From NCBI RefSeq assembly GCF_037200945.1, contig NZ_JBBCGP010000001.1, positions 3,098,501 through 3,162,500 on the forward strand: a stretch of DNA of 64,000 nucleotides. Reading direction: 5' to 3'. Source of the DNA: Methylovirgula sp. (GTDB taxonomy: Bacteria; Pseudomonadota; Alphaproteobacteria; Rhizobiales; Beijerinckiaceae). The notes beneath the pieces were generated by a model. The model was given only the letters and a program-made list of their open reading frames with translations. It had not been told where the DNA came from and ran no database searches. Position numbers and translations under genes: made by a program. Position 1 is the first letter of the stretch, and each line of letters opens with the position of its first letter. Shown piece after piece: positions 25,316-32,638 of the stretch.

Positions 25316-26337
25316 GCTGCGACTGCCGCTTCTTCAAACTCGAACAGAACTTCGAGAAGGGATTCAACCTCCTCCGGATTTTCGCTGGTGACAAGCCTGC
25401 GGCGCAGATGTGCCGCATCGGCCCTCGGCACATAAGTGGCGTAACCGGCGAGATGTTTGCGCGCATGGCGCATCCCATGCTCTTTGCCCATCAAGTCGAG
25501 CAGAGTGCGGTAATGCTCACGCGCAACGGCATGCCGCGTCTGGGCATCCGGCCCTTGTTCCGGCGGATCGCCCGCCAGATGCCGCGCAACTTCGCCGACG
25601 AACCACGGCCGGCCGACAGCGCCTCGGCCGATCATCACGGCGTCCGCGCCGGAGAGCCGCAGCATCGCATCGGCGTCAGCAAGGCTGGTGCAATCGCCAT
25701 TCGCCACGACAGGGAGCGAGGCCGCCTGCTTCACCCGGCGGATCGCCGCCCAGTCCGCTTTTCCCTGATAGAATTGGCACCGGGTACGGCCGTGAACCGA
25801 CAGCATGACGACGCCTTCAGCTTCGGCGCGGCGCGCCAATTCAGGAGCGTTCAGCGAACTCGCATCCCAGCCAAGCCGCATCTTCACCGAAACCGGTATT
25901 TTGACAGCACTCACGACGGCGTGAATAAGCCTCACGGCTAGATCGAGGTCGCGCATGAGGGCCGAGCCGGCCAAGCCACCAGTGACGCGTTTCGCCGGGC
26001 AGCCCATGTTGATATCGATCATCGCTGCGCCAGCGGCTTCGGCCTGCCGCGCGCCGTCAGCCAGGCTTTCAGGGCGGCAGCCGGCAATCTGGACGACGTG
26101 GTGAGAGATGCCGGCGCCTTCGGCTCGCAAAACTGCCTCGGACTCCCCGCCCAGATAGCAATCAGCATCGAGCATTTCCGTGAAAGTCAGGCCAGCCCCG
26201 AAGCGTTGTGCGGCCCGGCGCATGCCAAGGTCTGTGATGCCAGCCATAGGCGCGAGAAAAGCACGGCTCCGCAGCTTCAAAGGCCCGACCGCAAAATCAA
26301 ATGGTTGTTTGCCTAAAATTTCATCTCTCTGGTGCAT
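25312..26337 (-). CDS. dusB: tRNA-dihydrouridine synthase DusB (NifR3)
   Basis: FMN-dependent enzyme that reduces uridines in the D-loop of tRNA. The 341-residue protein has FLAPMAGITDLGMRRAA, the catalytic cysteine in INMGCPAKRVTGGLAGSALM, and the FMN phosphate site ADAVMIGRGAVGRPW. It heads the dusB-ntrB-ntrC unit and is divergent from ispDF, with 156 bases between them. Confidence 0.96.
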   Translation of the reverse strand: MHQRDEILGKQPFDFAVGPLKLRSRAFLAPMAGITDLGMRRAAQRFGAGLTFTEMLDADCYLGGESEAVLRAEGAGISHHVVQIAGCRPESLADGARQAEAAGAAMIDINMGCPAKRVTGGLAGSALMRDLDLAVRLIHAVVSAVKIPVSVKMRLGWDASSLNAPELARRAEAEGVVMLSVHGRTRCQFYQGKADWAAIRRVKQAASLPVVANGDCTSLADADAMLRLSGADAVMIGRGAVGRPWFVGEVARHLAGDPPEQGPDAQTRHAVAREHYRTLLDLMGKEHGMRHARKHLAGYATYVPRADAAHLRRRLVTSENPEEVESLLEVLFEFEEAAVAA

Positions 26338-26493
26338 GCTTATACTTTAGTCAAAGTTCACGTTATAGACATTTGTGCAACGCGGCAACAGTGACTTGCG
26401 CGCCAAGCCTAAGTTTTAGCCTGCATTGACTGGAACAGCGAAACGCGACAGGAAAACGGCCCGTCCTGCCTATTTGGAAGCCGCCCCGCAGCA

Positions 26494-27690
26494 ATGAGTG
26501 AAACGATCGATCTTGCGATTTTGGTGGTGGCGGCCGGGCGTGGCACACGGGCAGGACAAGGCCTACCCAAACAATATCGCCCCCTCGCTGGCAAGCCCTT
26601 ATTGGGGCATACGCTTCTTACGCTGTTGCAAGCGGCGCCGGAGGCCCGCGTGCTCGCGGTCATTCATCCCGACGATATCGAGTTTTACAAGCAGACGGTC
26701 GCAGATTTGCCTCGGGATCTTGCCAAACGCCTGCTTCCACCGACGTTTGGTGGCGAGACGCGGCAGATCAGCGTTCTCAAGGGTCTCGAGGCCCTGGCGC
26801 AACAGGCCGCGCCGCAGATCGTCTTGATCCATGATGGCGCCCGGCCCTTTCCAAGCCGCGGCCTGATTGATCGTGCCCGCGACACCGCAATCGCGCACGG
26901 CGCAGCCGTTCCGGGGCTCGGGCTTACCGATACGGTCAAACAAATCGATGCTGACGGCCGCATCATAGCGACACCTCCACGCGACAGATTGCGCACGGTG
27001 CAGACGCCACAGGCGTTTCAGTTCGATCTCATTCTGTCGGCGCACCGCAAGGCGGCTGCCGCCGGGCAAGAGGGCCTGACCGACGATGCGGCGATCGCTG
27101 AATGGGCGGGTCATCCGGTTTATGTATTTGAAGGTGAGCAGGAAAATATGAAGATTACGACCGCAGACGATATCGCTTTGGCCGAGGCCAAACTCGCGCG
27201 CACGCTTGACGATGTACGCATGGGCCAGGGTTATGACGTGCACGCATTTGGCCCCGGCGATCACGTCTGGCTTGGCGGTCTCAAAATTCCGCACGACCAC
27301 GGGCTCGTCGGACATTCCGACGCTGATGTGCTCAGCCATGCGATCACTGATGCGATCTTCGGCGCGATCGGCGATGGCGACATCGGCAGCCATTTTCCGC
27401 CGGCCGATCCGCAATGGCGCGGCGCCGCCTCATCGATCTTTCTCGCCGCCGCCGTCGAACATCTACGCAAGCGCGGCGGTATGCTGGCGCATGTGGACGC
27501 CACGCTGGTCTGCGAACGGCCGAAGATCGGCCCGCATCGCGATGCCATCCGCAAAAGCCTCGCCGAGATCATGGGCGTCTCGCTCGACCGCGTCGCGGTG
27601 AAGGCGACGACATCCGAGCGTCTAGGCTTTACCGGCCGCGAAGAAGGCATGGCGGCGCTTGCCATCGCGACAGTGCGCCTACCGCTTTAG
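26494..27690 (+). CDS. ispDF: bifunctional IspD/IspF isoprenoid enzyme
   Basis: Fusion of 2-C-methyl-D-erythritol 4-phosphate cytidylyltransferase (about residues 1-235) and 2,4-cyclodiphosphate synthase (about 238-398), two non-adjacent steps of the MEP pathway. The IspD half shows VVAAGRGTRAGQGLPKQYRP and VLIHDGARPF. The IspF half shows MGQGYDVHAFGPGDHVWLGG, HGLVGHSDADVLSHAITDA and GDGDIGSHFPP. The fusion is usual in alphaproteobacteria. It is the last conserved gene before an accessory stretch. Confidence 0.97.
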   Translation: MSETIDLAILVVAAGRGTRAGQGLPKQYRPLAGKPLLGHTLLTLLQAAPEARVLAVIHPDDIEFYKQTVADLPRDLAKRLLPPTFGGETRQISVLKGLEALAQQAAPQIVLIHDGARPFPSRGLIDRARDTAIAHGAAVPGLGLTDTVKQIDADGRIIATPPRDRLRTVQTPQAFQFDLILSAHRKAAAAGQEGLTDDAAIAEWAGHPVYVFEGEQENMKITTADDIALAEAKLARTLDDVRMGQGYDVHAFGPGDHVWLGGLKIPHDHGLVGHSDADVLSHAITDAIFGAIGDGDIGSHFPPADPQWRGAASSIFLAAAVEHLRKRGGMLAHVDATLVCERPKIGPHRDAIRKSLAEIMGVSLDRVAVKATTSERLGFTGREEGMAALAIATVRLPL

Positions 27691-27731
27691 CGCCCGTCGG
27701 AGAACAGCACCGCATATGACGGGCCGAAACG

Positions 27732-27971
27732 TTAACCCGACGCAACAAACTTATCGTTGCGTTTGTCGGGCCCTCGAATCGTCCTGGATATTTCCGCAGG
27801 CATAGAGCTGTCGGTCACGACGACGTTAAAATTTTTGATCGCGTCGAGTTGAAACCGTCGCCAAGCGGGCAAATCGTGGCCGACAAATGTGCTCAGTATC
27901 TTGCCACTCTCGTCGGTGACACGGAGCGCGCCGTCAATGACTCTGGGATAGTTCGTGGCATCGGGCATCAT
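27732..27971 (-). CDS. small hypothetical protein
   Basis: A 79-residue protein starting MMPDATNYPRVIDGALRVTD after the ribosome binding site GGAG. It has no signal peptide or membrane segment. A central KNFNVVVTDSSMPAEISR is all that stands out. I do not recognise it, and it has no operon partner. Confidence 0.5.
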   Translation of the reverse strand: MMPDATNYPRVIDGALRVTDESGKILSTFVGHDLPAWRRFQLDAIKNFNVVVTDSSMPAEISRTIRGPDKRNDKFVASG

Positions 27972-28155
27972 ATTTGATACTCCGGAATAATCGAAACCAT
28001 TCCAAACCTACATCGATGATGACCTGTCCGCAATCTTGATGGCGAAAAGTACTATGCGGCCCATACTATATCGAAAAATATATAGATAAGCGAATGTTTC
28101 ACGTTGCGCCGCACTTGCAGCAAGTGCCGATGAGTCGTTGAATCTCGGCAGACGT

Positions 28156-28792
28156 CTAAAACGGAAACGCATTCTCTTGGGGAATGCAAAACAAGTTGAG
28201 GTCGCTGGCCGCCGCTTTCGCCAACGTCTTCAGCGTCGCCACATCGGCGACGTTGAAGGTGCCACTTTCCAACAAAGTTCCGTCGTCGGCGTTGACGGTC
28301 AGATCAAGCTGTGCGCCCGGGGAAAGCACGTTGAGCTGCGCGTCGGTCAGCTTGAAATCGGCATAGACGTCATTGAGCTTCGGGTCGGGGCGCGAGGCCT
28401 GGCGTTCGACCGCGCCGAATGGACCGCTCAGCGTAACGCGCGGCATGGCAGCGATCTCGCCCGGATAATAGACCGTGACTTTTACTTTGGTCGGTATCAG
28501 GCCCACGCTAAGCACTTTGAGGAATACGTCGACGTCGCTTTCGCCAATATTGCTCTTGAGCGCCAGCGCTGTACCGCGCGCGGTATAGACGACGCCCGGC
28601 GGACGTGCCGAAAATCGATAAGTCCGCGGTGGTGGCGTGCGGGGTGTTCGACTTTTGCGCCAGCAGAGTCAGCTCATAAATCGGGTGTTGCTCAGGGAAG
28701 AAAGCCGAACCGGAACAGCCATCAGCAGCACGTGCCGATAGCGACGCGACGATCATTGTAATTGCCAGGAGCATTCTGAGCGTGGCCGTCAT
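28156..28792 (-). pseudogene. secreted protein gene broken by a one-base frameshift
   Basis: The first part reads MTATLRMLLAITMIVASLSA, a signal peptide ending near ARAADGC, then HPIYELTLLAQKSNT and LSIFGTSA. The frame then changes at a CCC/GGG run (28595-28597). Dropping one base joins it to GVVYTARGTALALKSNIGE and DVFLKVLSVGLIPTKVKVTV, running to a stop at 28156. The combined product would be about 211 residues, an exported domain of unknown function. The start follows CCGGAG. A sequencing error in the homopolymer would give the same picture. Confidence 0.6.
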
Positions 28793-28912
28793 GCGTGCTC
28801 CGGAAAGCGCTGACATCGGCTGAGCGCAACCTTAAGCGGCCGCTCCTGAGCGTCAAGGGACAGCCCCCCTTAGCCCAATCGCATGACGGGCTTGTAGCCG
28901 AGCCTAATCGAG

Positions 28913-28945
28913 CTAGAGCACTCTCTTAACGAGGGAGTGCTCTAG
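28913..28945. repeat. perfect 11-bp inverted repeat
   Basis: CTAGAGCACTC and GAGTGCTCTAG are separated by 11 bases. It lies between the broken secreted-protein gene and the 3' end of cobT. There is no T tract on either side, so a protein site or transcript-end stem is as likely as a terminator. Confidence 0.6.
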
Positions 28946-28974
28946 CCAGTCCCAAAGTATCGTCATTCCGGCAA

Positions 28975-30012
28975 CTAGTTTTCAGTTTTGCCCGCGACCT
29001 GCGCTTCAGCAAACGTCGCCATGCCGGAATGGCAGGCGAGCGCCGCCCGCACGAGGCCGGTCGCGACCGCCGCGCCACTTGCTTCGCCAAGCCGCATATT
29101 GAGATCGAGCAATGGCTTTTTGCCGAGGCGTGCCAAGATGTCCGCATGTGCGCCTTCAACGGACTGATGCCCCGCAAGGCAATGCGCGACGGCATCCGGA
29201 TTCTCCGCGTGCAGCACGGCAGCGGCGGCACACGCGACATAGCCGTCGAGCAAAACCGGAATGGATGCGCGTCGGGCCGCCGCGATCGCGCCCGCCATCG
29301 CCGCGATCTCGCGGCCGCCGAGACGGCGCAGCACTTCGAGTGGGTCGCCAAGAAAGGCAAAGTGAAGGGCACAGGCAGCCTCAATGGCCGCGATCTTGCG
29401 CGTCAGACCTGCGTCGTCGACGCCCGTCCCCCGCCCTGCCCAATGCGCGGCAGCCGCGCCAAAAAGCGCAGTGTAGATCGCCGCGGCGCTCGTCGTATTG
29501 CCGATGCCCATTTCGCCGATGATGACGAGATCGGCGTCGGCCGGCACGCTTGCCATGCCGCGTGCGAAATAGGCCGCCGTGTCCGCCTCGTTCATCGCCG
29601 GCGCTCGCGTAAAGTCCTCGGTCGTCGAATCGAGATCGAGCGGCACGACCTTCAAATTCAGCGCGAAAGTCTTGCAGATCTGATTGATCGCGGCGCCGCC
29701 TGCGCCAAAATTGTCGACCATGGCTTGCGTCACGGAGGGCGGATAAGCCGAGACCCCCTGCGCCACGATTCCGTGATTGCCGGCGAAGACCAGCACCAAC
29801 GGCCGGTCGAGCGTGGGGATCGCGCGGCCCTGCCAGCGCGCGAGAAACTCGGCGATCTCCTCGAGACGACCGAGCGAACCTGGCGGTTTGGTCAATTCCG
29901 CCTGGCGAGCCCGCGCCGCCGCCCCGCTATCTTCGGCGGGGGGCGGCAGATTTTTCAATAGGCTGCGAAGATCAACGAGTGATTTAGGCGATTTGGAAGA
30001 AACTACGGTCAT
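28975..30012 (-). CDS. cobT: nicotinate-nucleotide--dimethylbenzimidazole phosphoribosyltransferase
   Basis: Makes alpha-ribazole phosphate, the lower-ligand precursor of cobalamin. The 345-residue protein has PPGSLGRLEEIAEFLARWQG, VFAGNHGIVAQGVSAYPPS, GEMGIGNTTSAAA and the C-terminal segment with the catalytic glutamate (LGEASGAAVATGLVRAA). The ATG at 30012 was chosen because the frame upstream covers the divergent gene. No other cobalamin gene or cobalamin riboswitch is visible nearby, so here it may serve salvage. Confidence 0.93.
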   Translation of the reverse strand: MTVVSSKSPKSLVDLRSLLKNLPPPAEDSGAAARARQAELTKPPGSLGRLEEIAEFLARWQGRAIPTLDRPLVLVFAGNHGIVAQGVSAYPPSVTQAMVDNFGAGGAAINQICKTFALNLKVVPLDLDSTTEDFTRAPAMNEADTAAYFARGMASVPADADLVIIGEMGIGNTTSAAAIYTALFGAAAAHWAGRGTGVDDAGLTRKIAAIEAACALHFAFLGDPLEVLRRLGGREIAAMAGAIAAARRASIPVLLDGYVACAAAAVLHAENPDAVAHCLAGHQSVEGAHADILARLGKKPLLDLNMRLGEASGAAVATGLVRAALACHSGMATFAEAQVAGKTEN

Positions 30013-30077
30013 AACAGCACTCAAACAGGGTTGCGCCGCCCCGCGCAACCCATGAACGGCGATACTTCCGGAGTGCC

Positions 30078-31517
30078 ATGCGCGACATCCGAACCCAGGC
30101 CGAGACCGGCGCGCGCCTCGAAGACAGGCGCGTATGGATTGCGGTCGCCGCCCTGACGGTCGCGGGTTTTCTGCTGCGGCTTGCCTGCGCGCACGGCGAT
30201 CTTTGGCTCGATGAAATTTGGTCGGTAAACCACATCCGGAACCTCGCCAATGCTGGAGCCATTCTCTGGCGCTTGCCAAGCACCAATAATCATATTCTGA
30301 ATTCTCTATGGCTTTGGATCATCGGGTCGAAAGCGCCGGTCGTTCTGATCCGTTTGGAATCGATCATTGTCGGGACGCTCACCGTGCCCGTCGCTGCTCT
30401 GCTCTGCGGGAGAAGCGGCCCGGTGGCCGCCATCACTGGCGCAGCGCTCGCCGCGGGCGCGACGATCTTCGTGCAATATGGGTCGGAAGCACGCGGTTAT
30501 GCTGGGCTTTTGCTGATGATCTTCGTCGCAGCCGAAGCCCTCGAATGTTTCCTTGAAAAGCCTTCCACCGCCGCTCGATTCGGTTTCGCGGGCGCCGTTG
30601 CGCTTGGCGCGCTGTTTCACCTGACAATGTTGCCGGCGGCCGCGACGCTGACTGCCGCGACATTGCTGCGGTCGAAGTTTCGCGGGCGTTCTTTTGCCGA
30701 GGTTCTGGTCAACGGCCTCGACCCCGCGCTGATGGGCATTATCGGCGCCGCCCCGGCACTTGCCCTTTTGGCGGCAAGCATCCTGAATACGCATCGAATC
30801 GAAACCGGGGCACTGACGCCCTTTAGCGTAACGGCGCTCGGCCAGAGTCTGACATCGCTTTATGCTGCAACGTTAGGCCTGCCCTTCGATCTGCCATTGC
30901 CGTTTGCGTTGTTATTGTGCCTTGGCCTCACCGGTTTGGCCGTGTTGCTGCTGGCGCCGGAACGATTGGTCCTGCCGCTTGCCACGCTTTTATTGCCCGC
31001 TGCATTCGCCGCGCTGACGCGGGCGCCGAACGTCCAATATCCGCGATTTTATCTCATTGCCGTCTTGGGCTTGGTTCTGCTCGTAAGCGACGTCACGCAA
31101 AAATTTTGGCGCCAGCGCTGTTGGGCCGCGTTGTTCGGGCTTGGCGGATTTCTGCTGGTCGGCAACGCCATTCATCTCGAAAAGCTGTTCGTCTTCGGCC
31201 GTGGCAACATACGTCCGCTCGTTGCCCGCATGGAGCACGACGGCGCAACCACGTTCGGCACGAATATGCCGTTGGAAACCTGGGTCAGTCTCCATTTCTA
31301 TGATCCGCGTGGCGCGCTGACGTTGGTACAAAGTCGGGACTGGTGCGCCCGGCCGCCGAATTGGTATGTGCTGACAGATAGGCCGGGAGAGAAACTGCCG
31401 GACGCCTTCGGACCCGGAGGCTGCGCTGGACCTTATCGTCTCGCGACAGTCGTCGAGCGGGCGCCCCTCTCGGGCCTGGGTTACGCGCTTTACCACGCTC
31501 CGCATCCTCCGCGGTAA
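30078..31517 (+). CDS. membrane glycosyltransferase, GT39/ArnT-like
   Basis: A 479-residue integral membrane protein with about ten hydrophobic segments. The first periplasmic loop contains DLWLDEIWSVNHIRN, with the acidic pair typical of polyprenyl-phosphate-dependent glycosyltransferases (PMT/ArnT superfamily), and YGSEARGYAGLLLM resembles the second loop of that group. It would transfer a sugar from a lipid carrier to an unknown acceptor on the periplasmic side. The start follows GGAG. It stands alone, divergent from cobT. Confidence 0.7.
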   Translation: MRDIRTQAETGARLEDRRVWIAVAALTVAGFLLRLACAHGDLWLDEIWSVNHIRNLANAGAILWRLPSTNNHILNSLWLWIIGSKAPVVLIRLESIIVGTLTVPVAALLCGRSGPVAAITGAALAAGATIFVQYGSEARGYAGLLLMIFVAAEALECFLEKPSTAARFGFAGAVALGALFHLTMLPAAATLTAATLLRSKFRGRSFAEVLVNGLDPALMGIIGAAPALALLAASILNTHRIETGALTPFSVTALGQSLTSLYAATLGLPFDLPLPFALLLCLGLTGLAVLLLAPERLVLPLATLLLPAAFAALTRAPNVQYPRFYLIAVLGLVLLVSDVTQKFWRQRCWAALFGLGGFLLVGNAIHLEKLFVFGRGNIRPLVARMEHDGATTFGTNMPLETWVSLHFYDPRGALTLVQSRDWCARPPNWYVLTDRPGEKLPDAFGPGGCAGPYRLATVVERAPLSGLGYALYHAPHPPR

Positions 31518-31640
31518 ACACAAGTCCCATAAATCCGTCAAAAACAATGCATTACGCCTTGGACTATATTTCTATTATTTTTATGTAGTAAGTGGACTTA
31601 AGAAGAATTATTCTGATAGCATTCTATTGGGGGAATATTT

Positions 31641-32096
31641 ATGGACGCGACTGACCGCAAAATTCTTCAAATCGTGCAAACGGACTCAAGCTTGTCAATT
31701 GCCGCCATCGCGGCGCAGGTCGGATTGTCGCAAACCCCGTGCTGGAAGCGGATTCAGAAGCTGGAGGCGGAAGGCATTATCCGCCGGCGAATCGCCCTGC
31801 TGGACCCGGCGAAACTTGGTCTGGGGATGACGGTCTTTGTAACAATCGAGGTCGGCGAACACGCGCACGACAAGCTCGATCATTTTGCCACGACCATCTC
31901 GGCGATGGGCGAAGTGCTCGACATCTATCGCATGGCGGGAGACGTCGACTATCTGCTGAGGGTCGTCGTGGCCGACACCAAGAGCTTCGACGCGTTCTAT
32001 AAAAAGCTGATCGAAGCGCTGCCGCTCAAGAAAGTCACGTCACGCTTCGCGCTTGAGAGCATCAAGGCCGAAACGGCCTTGCCTATCCATGTGTAA
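31641..32096 (+). CDS. Lrp/AsnC-family transcriptional regulator
   Basis: A 151-residue regulator. The N-terminal HTH (SIAAIAAQVGLSQTPCWKRIQKLE) is followed by the RAM effector domain (VFVTIEVGEHAHDKL, YRMAGDVDYLLRVVVAD). Members of this family often sense amino acids, and some respond to cysteine. The ribosome binding site is GGGGGA, 8 bases before the ATG. The upstream region is AT-rich and has the dyad AGAAT-T-ATTCT near 31601, a possible autoregulatory site. It is the only regulator near the encapsulin/sulfur cluster. Confidence 0.88.
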   Translation: MDATDRKILQIVQTDSSLSIAAIAAQVGLSQTPCWKRIQKLEAEGIIRRRIALLDPAKLGLGMTVFVTIEVGEHAHDKLDHFATTISAMGEVLDIYRMAGDVDYLLRVVVADTKSFDAFYKKLIEALPLKKVTSRFALESIKAETALPIHV

Positions 32097-32099
32097 AAA

Positions 32100-32128
32100 G
32101 GTTGCCGCTACCGCGGCAACCTCAACCG
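32100..32128 (-). terminator. terminator of the His/Tyr-rich protein gene
   Basis: GGTTGCCGC and GCGGCAACC form a perfect 9-bp stem with loop TACC. On the minus strand the stem is followed by TTTTT, so it ends the gene at 32135-32557; it may also stop the regulator transcript from the other side. Confidence 0.8.
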
Positions 32129-32134
32129 CTTTGC

Positions 32135-32557
32135 TCAGTACGTGACCGGCGGGGGCGCACCGAAAACGGTGCCGACAGCGTAGAACGGAAACGTCACCGC
32201 CTGGGCGAGGACATGCACCGGGGCGCCGACCAGGATCAGCGGATTGGTCGCGGGATCGCCATAAGCCGGGAAGATCGAATTGGCGACGCGGAACGGAAAG
32301 CCGACAACTGTGGCGGCGACGTAGTTCGGGCCGGTAATGACGGGCGCTGGGCCACGCCAGGGATCGTAGGCGACGGGAGCCGGTGCGTAATAATGGTGAT
32401 GGTGGCGGACGATCAGCGGCCGCTCGTTATACGCCGAATGGTAGTAGTGGTGGTGATGCCGGTATTCATGGGCCTGCGCGGCGGGCGCCAAAGCCAGCGA
32501 AGCGGCAAGGGTCGCACCAAAGCCAGCGGCAGCTAATTTCAGGACATCGAATTGCAT
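32135..32557 (-). CDS. exported His/Tyr-rich protein
   Basis: A 140-residue protein with a signal peptide (cleavage probably after residue 29, APAAQA) followed by the metal-ligand-like cluster HEYRHHHHYYHS and RHHHHYYAP. The rest is Pro/Gly/Val-rich with a possible hydrophobic hairpin (VHVLAQAVTFPFYAVGTVFG). Function is unknown; binding of divalent metals in the periplasm is plausible from the His clusters. A related composition is found in the protein at 54080-54415. Confidence 0.75.
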   Translation of the reverse strand: MQFDVLKLAAAGFGATLAASLALAPAAQAHEYRHHHHYYHSAYNERPLIVRHHHHYYAPAPVAYDPWRGPAPVITGPNYVAATVVGFPFRVANSIFPAYGDPATNPLILVGAPVHVLAQAVTFPFYAVGTVFGAPPPVTY

Positions 32558-32638
32558 TGGAAAACTCCCCGTTACTTCAACGAGAGCCGTGACGGGTGAT
32601 TGCGGTTATAAAGAGGCAATCCGACGTCCGGCGCTTCA

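Noticed and set aside
28913..28945. Rho-independent terminator for cobT or the broken gene
   Set aside because: The stem is perfect, but no T tract follows on either strand, so it is listed only as an inverted repeat.
30013..30077. Cobalamin riboswitch upstream of cobT
   Set aside because: Only 65 bases separate cobT from the divergent gene, too short, and no B12-box pattern is visible.
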